Assembly: GCA_035567895.1 (NCBI GenBank) | Contig: DATMPC010000088.1 | Coordinates: 49,662-113,661, forward strand | Direction of reading: 5' to 3' | DNA from: Terriglobales bacterium | Lineage (GTDB): Bacteria > Acidobacteriota > Terriglobia > Terriglobales > Acidobacteriaceae | Length of the DNA: 64,000 bases | Translations under genes and position numbers: made by a program | The notes under the pieces: generated by a model | Databases searched by the model: none | Seen by the model: the letters and a program-made list of their open reading frames with translations, nothing else | What the model was told of the DNA's origin: nothing | Shown: positions 51,741 through 64,000 of the stretch, in pieces | How the letters are laid out: every line of letters starts with the position of its first letter | Numbering within the stretch: the first letter of the stretch is position 1

Positions 51741-54200
51741 ATGCAAAACTTGTTGCAAGAATTGCGCTATGGAATTCGCACACTGAATAGGAGCCGTGGC
51801 TTTGCCGTAGCTGCCGTCCTGGTCCTCGCCCTCGGCATCGGCGCCAACACTGCGATCTTTAGCGTAGTGAATGCGGTCCTGTTGCGGCCTCTGGCATTCC
51901 CCCAACCCGATCAACTGGTCCAGATTTGGCATACACCTCCGCAGAAGAGTTTTCCAGGAATGAAAGCATTCGCTGTCTCTGCGGCCAACTATCTTGACTG
52001 GGCCACACAGAACCATGTGTTCCAGCAGATGTCGATCTACTCGTGGGCGCATTACAACCTCAGCGGTAAGGGAGAGCCTCAGTTCGTAAGCGCACGCGGC
52101 GTCTCCTCGGAATTCTTTTCTGTCTTGCAAGCTCAGCCGATGATGGGACGTGTCTTCTCTCGCGACGAGGATCAGCCTGGCCACAATCATGTGGCGATCC
52201 TTAGCGAGAACTTCTGGAGAAATCAGTTCGGAGCAGATCCGGGAATTGTCGGCCAGGACATATCGCTCGACGGAGCCGCATATCGCGTAATCGGCGTAAT
52301 GCCGGCCAAATTTCAATTTCCCATCACCTCAGATCCAGTTGACGCCGCGAAGCTCTGGACGCCGCTAGCAATGACCGATCAGGAACGCGTCGTGCGAGGT
52401 GAGCATCACTACCTGGTCATCGGCCGCCTGAAGCCAGGGATAAGTGTCCGGGAGGCTCAGGCCGAGATGGATACGATCTCACGCCGCCTGGAACAGGAGT
52501 ATCCCGCTGACGACAAAGGCTGGGGTGCAGTTGTGAAGCCCCTGAGCGAGGAGTTGACAGGAGAAGTGCGCACGCCACTCCTCGTCCTGCTCGGAGCCGT
52601 TGCATTCGTTCTGCTGATCGCGTGCGCGAACGTCGCCAATCTCGTGCTGGCAAGGATCGTGTCACGTCAGAAGGAGATAGCGGTTCGTTCCGCTTTGGGA
52701 GCATCGCGAATTCGCCTGCTTCGCCAAGTAGTGTGCGAAACAGTTGTGTTGTCCGTCGTTGGAGGATTGCTTGGGCTGCTCATCGCTCATTTCGGAGTGA
52801 AGCTGATTGTTGCTTTTCTCGCGTCGAAGCTGCCCCGGGCTTCTGCCATCGCAGTGGATGGCTCGGTACTCGCGTTTACGCTGGCCATTTCTTTCGCGGC
52901 GGGAATTCTCGCTAGTCTTGTGCCGGCATTCAGGCTCAGCAACGTGAATGTGAGCGAGGCACTCAAGCAAGGCACTCGGACAAGCTCTGATGCGGGAGGA
53001 AATCGCACGCGCGGCGTGCTGGTTGTGTCTGAAGTTGCGTTGTCTCTGATTCTGTTGGTTGGCGCCGGCTTGCTAATCCGCACGCTGTGGGCGCTTCGCA
53101 AAGTCGATCCTGGATTCGATCCTCACAACGCTGTCGCTGTCATCCCATCCGTCTCAAGAACTACGTTCCCGCAGCCCGCGCAGGAAATTGCGTTTTATCA
53201 GCAACTGGCGGACAAAGTGAAAGCTCTTCCGGGAGTCGAGTCTGCAGCCGTCATTGACAGTCTACCCCTGAGTGGTGGCTCGAATCAGCCGATTCAAATT
53301 GAAGGGCGTCCGGTGCAGGCGATGGCCGATCAGCCGGAGGTCGCTGTTCGCATGAGTAGTCCCGGGTACTTCCACATGATGCGCATTCCACTGCTGCGGG
53401 GCAGAGACTTCGGCGATCAGGACACTCCAGAGAGTCCAGGCACGATCATCATCAGCCAATCTCTGGCACAACGCTTTTGGCCGAACGAAGATCCAGTGGG
53501 AAAGCGCCTCACCCTGACTTTCGTTCCCGGCAAGATTCGGGAGATTGTGGGCGTCGTAGGCGATATCAAGGATCGCGGATTGGATTCAGCAGAGCCGGCC
53601 GCGATGCTTTACGTTCCGCTCGCGCATCTGGCGTTTCCTCCGAATGTCGCATGGCGATCATTCCCATTGTGGCTCATGGTTCGAGCCCATTCGGATGCTG
53701 CCTCAGTCGCTCCGGCAACGATCAATGCAATCCATCAGCTCAAGTCGGACTTGCCAATTGGAGATGTGGTCACGATGGAGACCTTCATTGCGAGCACTCT
53801 TTCGCAGCAACGCTTCAACATGCTGCTGCTCGCAGTATTCGCCGGACTAGCCCTTGTGCTGGCCGCAATCGGGATTTATAGCGTGCTCGCATACACCGTG
53901 CGCAGGCGAGTGCGCGAGATCGGAATCCGCATGGCTCTCGGGGCGCAAACTCGCGATGTTGTGCAAATGGTGATCGCCGAAGGAATGAGGCCGACTGCGC
54001 TGGGCGTCGCCATAGGAGTTGCAGGCGCGCTTGCCCTGGGACGGTTCATTTCGAGCCTCATTTATGGCGTTAAACCAACGGATCTCGAGACATTCACGGC
54101 GGTGTCCCTGCTGCTGGTGCTGGTTAGCTTTCTGGCTAGCGTAATTCCGGCATATCGGGCCACGCGAGTAGAACCGGTAACGACTCTACGAGACGAGTAA
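51741..54200 (+). CDS. ADOP-type (MacB-like) ABC transporter permease
   Basis: 819 residues. The N-terminus has the acidobacterial duplicated orphan permease signature ([20 protein letters not shown], then [20 protein letters not shown]). MacB-PCD periplasmic domains follow each of the two FtsX-like membrane regions: FtsX1 near 275-410 ([39 protein letters not shown]) and FtsX2 in the last 130 residues ([20 protein letters not shown]). Like other ADOP proteins it lacks a neighbouring ATPase gene. The ATG has AGGA 9 bases upstream. Substrate unknown. The gene forms most of the block that interrupts the rimP-nusA-infB-ylxP-rbfA cluster. Confidence 0.93.
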   Translation: MQNLLQELRYGIRTLNRSRGFAVAAVLVLALGIGANTAIFSVVNAVLLRPLAFPQPDQLVQIWHTPPQKSFPGMKAFAVSAANYLDWATQNHVFQQMSIYSWAHYNLSGKGEPQFVSARGVSSEFFSVLQAQPMMGRVFSRDEDQPGHNHVAILSENFWRNQFGADPGIVGQDISLDGAAYRVIGVMPAKFQFPITSDPVDAAKLWTPLAMTDQERVVRGEHHYLVIGRLKPGISVREAQAEMDTISRRLEQEYPADDKGWGAVVKPLSEELTGEVRTPLLVLLGAVAFVLLIACANVANLVLARIVSRQKEIAVRSALGASRIRLLRQVVCETVVLSVVGGLLGLLIAHFGVKLIVAFLASKLPRASAIAVDGSVLAFTLAISFAAGILASLVPAFRLSNVNVSEALKQGTRTSSDAGGNRTRGVLVVSEVALSLILLVGAGLLIRTLWALRKVDPGFDPHNAVAVIPSVSRTTFPQPAQEIAFYQQLADKVKALPGVESAAVIDSLPLSGGSNQPIQIEGRPVQAMADQPEVAVRMSSPGYFHMMRIPLLRGRDFGDQDTPESPGTIIISQSLAQRFWPNEDPVGKRLTLTFVPGKIREIVGVVGDIKDRGLDSAEPAAMLYVPLAHLAFPPNVAWRSFPLWLMVRAHSDAASVAPATINAIHQLKSDLPIGDVVTMETFIASTLSQQRFNMLLLAVFAGLALVLAAIGIYSVLAYTVRRRVREIGIRMALGAQTRDVVQMVIAEGMRPTALGVAIGVAGALALGRFISSLIYGVKPTDLETFTAVSLLLVLVSFLASVIPAYRATRVEPVTTLRDE

Positions 54201-54536
54201 TCGCTAGAGATGATCAGCCAGCAAGCCTGACATGGGGTGAGCTGGCTTCGAGAGGAGCAACGGTTTTTTGTCGGGGCCCTTTTTTTCGCAATCCCCTCAA
54301 TCAAAGGACTTAGCTAGCAGATCCCCCGGTGATCCCCGGGGATATCCCGTACTAGGTCCCCTGGGGATTAGAGGGGATATCCCCTGCAATCCCCGGGGAT
54401 CGAATCGCTGCACACGGAAACGAAAGTCAGTCGCGGTAATCCCCTCTGTTGTCCATTTCGGCACATAGCGAACAAAATAGAATAGCGAATATATGGCGAA
54501 TTATCAAGCAGGATTTGCACGTCCCGAGAGTGCTAG
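54201..54536. other. 336-base gap with palindromic repeats, no gene
   Basis: Apart from the palindrome cluster entered separately, the gap holds a GGGGCCCTTTTTTT segment (54273-54288) that may end ADOP transcription, and about 90 bases before the ylxP stop with no assigned feature. Confidence 0.5.
54290..54445. repeat. Cluster of GC-rich palindromes (GGGGATATCCCC, ATCCCCGGGGAT)
   Basis: ATCCCCGGGGAT occurs at 54332 and at 54389; GGGGATATCCC variants occur near 54340 and 54373; AATCCCCTC occurs at each edge. Several self-complementary units follow each other, so the region could fold into a multi-branched structure. It lies between the ADOP gene and ylxP. Confidence 0.75.
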
Positions 54537-54827
54537 TCACTCCAGTTCTACATAGCTGTCGGTGAGCTCGGCGCCGTTGTCGTTGGCAATGCGGCTGGCG
54601 GCGCGCTCCACTTGCTGCATTAATCCAGATAGATAATCGCGGGAGCTGGAGATGCTGACTACTCCAATCGTGGCTCGCTGCCAGAGGTTGGTTTCTTCGA
54701 GTTCCGCGACCGACACGTTGAAACTTGTACGTAGTTTGTCCTTCAGGCTGCGCAGCACTTGTCGCTTCTCCTTGAGGGATTGCGCGCCTTCGATGCGGAG
54801 ATCGAGAGTGAGGACTGCGATGGGCAT
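54537..54827 (-). CDS. ylxP: DUF503 protein (YlxP)
   Basis: 96 residues from the ATG at 54827, which begins with the family N-terminus MPIAVLTLDLRIEGAQSLKE and has GGGGAGGAG about 12 bases upstream; the longer frame adds repeat-derived codons. KRQVLRSLKDKLRTSFNVSV and ELEETNLWQRATIGVVSIS are typical DUF503. In Bacillus ylxP lies between infB and rbfA; the position here directly after infB agrees. A role as a ribosome maturation factor is suggested in the literature. Confidence 0.9.
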   Translation of the reverse strand: MPIAVLTLDLRIEGAQSLKEKRQVLRSLKDKLRTSFNVSVAELEETNLWQRATIGVVSISSSRDYLSGLMQQVERAASRIANDNGAELTDSYVELE

Positions 54828-54851
54828 GTGTGTGCTGCTCCTCCCCAAGAG

Positions 54852-54912
54852 TACCGGCGGCAGTAGCGGCTGGATCCTGCACTTACGCACCCAGCGGCTA
54901 CCGCCGCCGGCA
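54852..54912. repeat. REP-like element, copy 2
   Basis: Arms at 54852-54873 (TACCGGCGGCAGTAGCGGCTGG) and 54891-54912 are near reverse complements with a 17-base spacer. The right arm repeats the sequence at 7283. It lies between infB and ylxP. Confidence 0.65.
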
Positions 54913-54918
54913 TTGTTG

Positions 54919-54947
54919 CAAAACAAAGGCGCGACATTCGTCGCGCC
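54919..54947 (-). terminator. Intrinsic terminator after infB
   Basis: On the minus strand GGCGCGAC pairs with GTCGCGCC around loop GAAT, then TTTGTTTTG follows. It ends most transcripts between infB and ylxP, so ylxP may need its own promoter or readthrough. Confidence 0.85.
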
Positions 54948-55000
54948 TCCACAGCCCAGGGCGGCTGTTCCACATCTTCCAACGATTGCAATGTTCCTGA

Positions 55001-57991
<2,991 letters not shown>

Positions 57992-58109
57992 CCGCCCTGT
58001 GTTCTCTCCGCTCTCCCGCTACACGATCATCACAACCCTCACGAGATCAATTGATCGATGCTTCCGTCAGCCCGCCTTCACCCAACTCGGCCGGTCGTTC
58101 TTCAACGAA

Positions 58110-59711
58110 TCACTCCGTATGTTCCGGCTTGCTCGCCTCTTCCGGCTGAGGCTCCTCCGGAGCAACAACCTCTTCGGCTTCAGGAACCGGCTGCTCGCCA
58201 TGCACATGCACTTCCGCTATATCTGCCGCTGGAGCATTCTCTACGCCCGCGATCTCCGCCGCCTCAAGTGCCTGGCCCGTCTCAACAGCTTCTTCATACT
58301 CCGAATTCTCGGCCTGAACGTTCGATATCGCAGCGGCGCCGCCCTCGGGCACAGCCTCCACAGCGACTTCTTCCACGCCAGCTTCCGCAGCGACTTCTTC
58401 CACGCCAGCTTCCGCGCCCTGAACCTCGCCACCTTCAAGTGCCGAGAAGTAGTTATTCACGGCAATGCTGATCTTCTCGATCGTCTTAGGACCGATACCA
58501 GGCAGCTCTTCGAGCTGTTCCGGCGTCATGTCGGCAAGAGCTTCGACTGTAGTTATTCCGGCGGCCACCAGCTTCTCGATCACTTGCTCGCCGAGCTCCG
58601 GAACCTTTTCCAGCGGAGTCGTCGTCCCAGAAGTAAGAGCCTGCATCTGCTGCTCAACTTCCTGCCGCTTCTCTTCTTCACTCTTGATGTCGATCTTCCA
58701 GCCAAGTAATTTCGCCGCGAGGCGTACGTTCTGCCCCTTCTTGCCGATCGCCAGCGAGAGCTGGGTATCATCTACGATCACTTCGAGGTGCTTCTCCGTC
58801 GCGTCGACAACGGTTACGCGACTCACTTTGGCAGGCTGCAGTGCCTTCTCCGCAAAAGTGACCGGATCCTCGTGATACTCAATGATGTCGATCTTTTCGC
58901 CGCGAAGCTCACGAATGATGGACTGCACACGCATGCCCTTCATGCCTACGCAAGCTCCGACGGAATCAACATCTTTATCGCGCGACATTACGGCGATCTT
59001 CGTGCGCTCGCCGGCTTCGCGAGCGATCGCGCGGATCACGACGGTGTTGTCGTAGATTTCCGGCACTTCAGTCTGGAACAGGTTTTGCACTAGCTCCGGC
59101 GCCGCTCGAGATACAACCACCTGCGGCCCCTTCGAGGCCTTCTCCACGCGCACTAGTACTGCGCGCACGCGCTCGCCGACAGCGAAAGACTCAAGCCTCG
59201 ACTGTTCCTTCCGCCCCATGCGCGCTTCGGCTTTGCCGATATCGAAGATCACATCCGGACCTTCGATGCGCTTCACCGTGGCGTTAAGAATTTCGCCGAC
59301 ACGTCCGATGTACTCGTTGTAGACGGTGTCGCGCTCGGCCTCGCGAACCTTCTGAAAGATGACCTGCTTGGCAAGCTGTGCCGATATGCGTCCGAGCACA
59401 CCGTCGGTGGACTTGTACTGGCGGATCTCGCCGCCAACTTCGACGTTCGGATCGACGCGACGCGCATCCTCGAGCGTGATCTGCACGTTTGGATCTTCGA
59501 CCTGCTCCGGAGTCTCTACGACACTCCTGTAGCTATAAGCCTGGATCGCACCTGTCTCTTTATTGAGTTCGGCGCGCATGTTCTCCTGGATCTTGTAGTG
59601 CTTGCGCGTGGCGACAGCAATGGCGTCTTCCACCGCGTTGACCACAATTTGCGGATCGATTCCTTTTTCCCGGCTCAGCGCTTCAATATTTTCGTACAGC
59701 GGACTTGCCAT
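58110..59711 (-). CDS. nusA: Transcription termination/antitermination factor NusA
   Basis: 533 residues. The N-terminal RNA-polymerase-binding domain (NIEALSREKGIDPQIVVNAV), S1 domain (GEILNATVKRIEGPDVIFDI), KH1 (VGACVGMKGMRVQSIIRELR), KH2 (LSLAIGKKGQNVRLAAKLLG), and a helix-hairpin-helix region near 370-420 (LEELPGIGPKTIEKI) are all present. The final 110 residues are a very acidic Glu/Ala/Pro-rich tail with a duplicated AEAGVEEV unit, longer than in most NusA proteins. It lies between rimP (32 bases) and infB, the usual order. Confidence 0.97.
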   Translation of the reverse strand: MASPLYENIEALSREKGIDPQIVVNAVEDAIAVATRKHYKIQENMRAELNKETGAIQAYSYRSVVETPEQVEDPNVQITLEDARRVDPNVEVGGEIRQYKSTDGVLGRISAQLAKQVIFQKVREAERDTVYNEYIGRVGEILNATVKRIEGPDVIFDIGKAEARMGRKEQSRLESFAVGERVRAVLVRVEKASKGPQVVVSRAAPELVQNLFQTEVPEIYDNTVVIRAIAREAGERTKIAVMSRDKDVDSVGACVGMKGMRVQSIIRELRGEKIDIIEYHEDPVTFAEKALQPAKVSRVTVVDATEKHLEVIVDDTQLSLAIGKKGQNVRLAAKLLGWKIDIKSEEEKRQEVEQQMQALTSGTTTPLEKVPELGEQVIEKLVAAGITTVEALADMTPEQLEELPGIGPKTIEKISIAVNNYFSALEGGEVQGAEAGVEEVAAEAGVEEVAVEAVPEGGAAAISNVQAENSEYEEAVETGQALEAAEIAGVENAPAADIAEVHVHGEQPVPEAEEVVAPEEPQPEEASKPEHTE

Positions 59712-59743
59712 GATTGCCCTTAGTTCCCGTTATTCCTAAATCT

Positions 59744-60349
59744 CTAAATCTCCGGCACCAGACGAGCGCGTTCAATGTTGCTCATCTCCAGCTCAATCGC
59801 GCGCTCCGTGGTATCACCTTCGACAGCAGACTTCTTCTTGTGCTTGCCCTTTTTCTTACTCGACTCCAAGTCCAGGGCAATGCGGCTGTCGTCCAGCGTG
59901 CGAAGCCTACCTTCAAAGTGCCGGTTCCCTGCCACAGGCTCGCGCGTCATAATCTTGACTTTGCTACCCGAGAATCGCTGGAAATCGGCCGGCTTGACCA
60001 ACTTTCGGTCGAGCCCAGGTGATGAGACCTCCAACAGATATTCGCCACCCGGAACGGCATCCTCTACGTCAAGAACCGTGCTCAATTCACGACTGTAATT
60101 CGCGCAATCTTCGTGAGTGATGCCCGCCAACCTGTCCCAATTCACAGGCGAAGGCACTTTTTCTCCAGCCTCGGCTGCCGCAGCGAACTGCTGCTCGAGA
60201 GCACGTCTTCCTTCGGCATTTTTCTCGATAAAGAGCCGGAGAAGGCGTCCTTTGCCCCCGCCGTGAAACTCCAAATCAACAACTTCGAGTCCCGACGAAG
60301 CTCCGATTCGTTCCGCAATCGCACGCACACGGGCTTCATCGAATGGCAT
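59744..60349 (-). CDS. rimP: Ribosome maturation factor RimP
   Basis: 201 residues. RimP N-terminal domain: ARVRAIAERIGASSGLEVVD, then LLRLFIEKNAEG. C-terminal: ITHEDCANYSRELSTVLDVE and YLLEVSSPGLDRKL, FQRFSGSKVKI. A Lys-rich insertion in the last domain (SSKKKGKHKKKS) is unusual. It acts in 30S subunit assembly and is the first gene of the translation operon on the minus strand. Confidence 0.95.
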   Translation of the reverse strand: MPFDEARVRAIAERIGASSGLEVVDLEFHGGGKGRLLRLFIEKNAEGRRALEQQFAAAAEAGEKVPSPVNWDRLAGITHEDCANYSRELSTVLDVEDAVPGGEYLLEVSSPGLDRKLVKPADFQRFSGSKVKIMTREPVAGNRHFEGRLRTLDDSRIALDLESSKKKGKHKKKSAVEGDTTERAIELEMSNIERARLVPEI

Positions 60350-60396
60350 TACCTGTCTTCAGCCTGCAAATCGCAAAAAGTTTGCCGGAAATAAAA

Positions 60397-60487
60397 AGTG
60401 GGCTATCGCCCACTGGTTTGCTTCGCCAAACGATTTCTTCATCACACTACGTGGATGAAGTGGAAGCTTAGCCACCCCCTAAGGGGG
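60397..60487. other. Five consecutive hairpins upstream of rimP
   Basis: Within 91 bases: AGTGGGC/GCCCACT (60397-60414), GTTTG/CAAAC (60416-60431), CTTCATC/GATGAAG (60437-60460), GTGG/CCAC (60460-60474), and CCCCC/GGGGG (60475-60487). They begin 48 bases before the rimP start on the minus strand. They could be a leader RNA of the rimP operon or a dispersed repeat. The rest of the 317-base gap up to 60666 shows no gene. Confidence 0.55.
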
Positions 60488-60666
60488 CCCCGTCGCCGGA
60501 CTCTTACCTCTTCGGCTTATACGTCTTTAGCTTGCAAGCCGGGTCGGGGTGAACACCACAAAGTGTGATGATACGCCGGATGTGAGCGATTTACAAACCA
60601 CCCGGCAGTTCAAGAGAATAGCTACAAACATCAATTACACAGCACCATACCGGCACGGAGCAAGGC

Positions 60667-61638
60667 TTGCAAGATCCTGAAAATCAGTCGCTTAGTCCAA
60701 GCGATTCCAACTCGTCGACTCCGGCCCAATCCCGATCTTTAAGGCCTAGTTCACTGTTTTTTAATGATCGAGGCTTGCGCGCCGGTTGGCGCTTCGTGCT
60801 CTTCTTGGTTTTGCTCAGACTTGTCCTGATCCCGGTAGTCTTTGGCGCTGTCAGGCCGTTCCGTCATCGCCTGGAACCGAGCGTCGGAGACATATCGGAC
60901 GCGCTGCTGCTTGCATGCATTCTGCTGGGCACGTTCATCATGTCAAAGCTGGAGCGTCGCCCCGTACTTTTGTACGGGCTGAGGGACTCCGTCGCACTTC
61001 CCCGTTTTTTGTCAGGAACGCTGACCGGATTCGCGTCACTAACCCTAATGCTTTTGGGCCTACGCGCGACTCATCACCTCATGTTCGGACCTCGTTCCAT
61101 GGGGGGATCGCAACTTCTCGTCGCTGCACTGCTGAATCTGCTTGGCTTCCTGATTGTCGCGCTCTTTGAAGAAAACGCATTCCGAGGATATGCCCTACAC
61201 ACCCTGTCCGAAGGGATTGGATTCTGGCCGGCGGCGATCGTGATGTCGCTACTCTTTGCGGCACTACACGTGCAAAATCCGGGCGAATCGAAGGTCGGAA
61301 TAGCCGCAGTGTTTGCCTTTGGGATGATGCTCGCATTCTCGCTGTGGCGCACGGGAAGCTTGCTCTGGGCAATTGGATTTCACTTCATGTGGGACTACTC
61401 AGAGAGCTTCTTGTACGGCGTTCCGGATAGCGGATTCGTTCAACCAGAACATCTCCTGAGCACGCGTCTGTCCGGTCCAACGTGGATCACCGGAGGAAGC
61501 GTTGGTCCTGAGGGAAGCTGGTTCATATTCGTCGTCTTGGCTATCGTCACATTACTAATTCATTTCGCATATCCGCACCGACAATTTGAGAAAAACCTGA
61601 TTCACCACGGAGACACTGAGCGCACGGAGAAGACTTGA
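60667..61638 (+). CDS. CPBP-family intramembrane metalloprotease
   Basis: 323 residues. A Ser-rich N-terminus, then about eight membrane segments. The three CPBP motifs are present: FEENAFRGYAL (the E-E-x3-R motif), LLFAALHVQN (His), and IGFHFMWDY (His). Such enzymes process membrane proteins or prenylated substrates. The last residues (LIHHGDTERTEKT) are encoded by a family C repeat, which seems to have replaced the natural C-terminus. TTG start at 60667. Divergent from rimP. Confidence 0.88.
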   Translation: MQDPENQSLSPSDSNSSTPAQSRSLRPSSLFFNDRGLRAGWRFVLFLVLLRLVLIPVVFGAVRPFRHRLEPSVGDISDALLLACILLGTFIMSKLERRPVLLYGLRDSVALPRFLSGTLTGFASLTLMLLGLRATHHLMFGPRSMGGSQLLVAALLNLLGFLIVALFEENAFRGYALHTLSEGIGFWPAAIVMSLLFAALHVQNPGESKVGIAAVFAFGMMLAFSLWRTGSLLWAIGFHFMWDYSESFLYGVPDSGFVQPEHLLSTRLSGPTWITGGSVGPEGSWFIFVVLAIVTLLIHFAYPHRQFEKNLIHHGDTERTEKT

Positions 61639-61694
61639 ACTGAACGCACTGCGCCTTTCGATTTTCTCAGTGTTCTCCGTGGCTCCGTGGTGAG
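61600..61694. repeat. Inverted repeat, family C (CACCACGGAGACACTGAG)
   Basis: The left arm (61600-61630) lies inside the CPBP gene's 3' end and the right arm (61666-61694) is its inverse. The spacer is 35 bases. A related single copy occurs at 28553. The pair would form a hairpin that may end transcription before guaB. Confidence 0.8.
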
Positions 61695-61729
61695 TCACGC
61701 TACAATTGAGAAAAGCAAGTGAGATTTGA

Positions 61730-63235
<1,506 letters not shown>

Positions 63236-63242
63236 CGCGTCG

Positions 63243-63773
63243 TTGAAATCGTTCATCCGCAATTTTCGTTACTGGATACCAGTGCTCTTGTGGTTGTCCG
63301 TTATTGTCTATGAGTCCTTCGGCCTTTCATCAGCTGTCACGGGAACCTGGCTGGGGAAGCTTCTGCAAATTTTGCATATCCACCTTTCTGCCGAAGCATT
63401 CGCCAAACTGCATCATTTTCTTCGTAAGGCTGGGCACCTGACGGGATATGGCTTGTTATGCGTCCTTCTGTTCCGCTCATGGTTTCATACCATGGATGAC
63501 CCAGCCGGCACCAAACCACTGATTCGCTGGTCGCGCGGTACCAGGGGATTCCGCGCAATGTGCTTGCGATCTGCGGCGTTGGCGCTTGGCATAACCCTGC
63601 TGACTGCGGCGCTTGATGAATGGCATCAGAGGTTTGATCCTTCTCGCACGGGCACGCCGTGGGACGTGGCGCTGGATGTAACAGGTGGAATCTGTTTTCT
63701 TTTGATCGCGCTATTCGTCCTTAGACGGTGGCGAGCCGAGCCCGTGGAAGAACTCGAAAAAGTTTCGGCGTAG
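63243..63773 (+). CDS. VanZ-like membrane protein
   Basis: 176 residues with about four membrane helices. WIPVLLWLSVIVYESFGLSS, then KLHHFLRKAGHLTGYGLLCV (the conserved H-K-x2-H region), and LLTAALDEWHQRFDPSRTGT followed by WDVALDVTGG (D-E-x-x-Q with R-x3-D) make the VanZ family recognisable. VanZ proteins give low-level teicoplanin resistance in enterococci, but most members have unknown roles. Start is TTG with GGAG upstream. Probably co-transcribed with guaB. Confidence 0.87.
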   Translation: MKSFIRNFRYWIPVLLWLSVIVYESFGLSSAVTGTWLGKLLQILHIHLSAEAFAKLHHFLRKAGHLTGYGLLCVLLFRSWFHTMDDPAGTKPLIRWSRGTRGFRAMCLRSAALALGITLLTAALDEWHQRFDPSRTGTPWDVALDVTGGICFLLIALFVLRRWRAEPVEELEKVSA

Positions 63774-63821
63774 CGATACGTATGGATTTGGTTTTTCCCA
63801 TCTCACCCGAGGCATCAGGAA

Positions 63822-64000
63822 ATGGCCCTCGAAGAATACAAACGTAAACGCAGCTTCGAACACACTCCAGAGCCGCCACCAAAGCTCGATCCCAAAAAAG
63901 GATTTCGATTTGTAGTTCAAAAGCACCGAGCGTCCCGTCTGCACTATGACTTCCGTCTCGAAATGGAAGGCGTGCTCAAGTCCTGGGCTGTCCCAAAAGG
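63822..64000 (+). CDS. LigD-type 3'-phosphoesterase domain protein, C-terminus outside window
   Basis: The gene starts at ATG 63822 and runs off the right edge; 59 codons are seen. The N-terminus [20 protein letters not shown] and [20 protein letters not shown], then [10 protein letters not shown], match the 3'-phosphoesterase domain of the bacterial end-joining ligase LigD. It trims 3' ends in double-strand break repair. Whether a ligase or polymerase domain follows, making a full LigD, cannot be seen. Confidence 0.9.
   Translation, partial: MALEEYKRKRSFEHTPEPPPKLDPKKGFRFVVQKHRASRLHYDFRLEMEGVLKSWAVPK

Overview
The window is chromosomal DNA from a moderately GC-rich Gram-negative bacterium. 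It most likely belongs to Acidobacteriota (Terriglobia / Koribacter-like), but this is an inference from gene content: a MacB-like permease of the acidobacterial 'ADOP' type, a DUF3857-transglutaminase-TPR protein, a proline-rich TonB-like protein, many secreted or membrane proteins of unknown function, and dispersed intergenic inverted repeats. I see no rRNA, tRNA, CRISPR array, prophage or intact insertion sequence.

Layout. 0-7 kb: end of a secreted VOC protein, a small membrane protein, and a complete tripartite RND efflux operon (adaptor, inner-membrane pump, TolC-like channel). 7-17 kb: DUF4197 protein, large DUF3857/TPR protein, small hypotheticals, TonB-like protein, and a large protein ending in a cyclase-like domain. 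17-21 kb: redoxin, MutY, and an HTTM-DCC fusion. 21-25.5 kb: four-gene minor-pilin operon (FimT/GspH-like, PilV-, PilW- and PilX-like) with a serine-rich minisatellite in the last gene, closed by a strong terminator. 25.5-30 kb: FAD oxidoreductase, membrane glycosyltransferase-like protein, and secreted proteins. 30-35.5 kb: regulatory cluster with a receiver-less sigma-54 activator, a PilZ protein, a soluble histidine kinase and an NtrC-type regulator. 35.5-44 kb: sugar-nucleotide epimerase, a membrane-anchored redoxin read through an in-frame TGA, VOC protein, TPR protein, an ArsR/SRPBCC pair, and a YdeI-like protein. 44-50 kb: glycerol-3-phosphate dehydrogenase and glycerophosphodiesterase (convergent, overlapping), GNAT protein, ArnT-like transferase, NrnA and RbfA. 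50.7-54.5 kb: a plus-strand block (nuclease-like gene and ADOP permease) interrupting the minus-strand rimP-nusA-infB-ylxP-rbfA-nrnA translation cluster, which continues to 60.3 kb. 60.4-64 kb: CPBP protease, guaB, VanZ-like protein, and the start of a LigD-type 3'-phosphoesterase gene.

The two strongest observations are these. First, a probable selenoprotein lies at 36566-37360 (minus): an in-frame TGA sits exactly where the redoxin active-site cysteine belongs (UxxC) and is followed by a SECIS-like hairpin. Second, the intergenic regions hold a set of long inverted-repeat cassettes. Their arm sequences are unrelated between families but their architecture is similar, and two unrelated genes have their 3' ends inside one repeat family and so share an H-H-G-D-T-E tail. 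Other points of note are the interrupted translation operon, a run of five hairpins in front of rimP, and a terminator-like hairpin inside the TolC-like gene.
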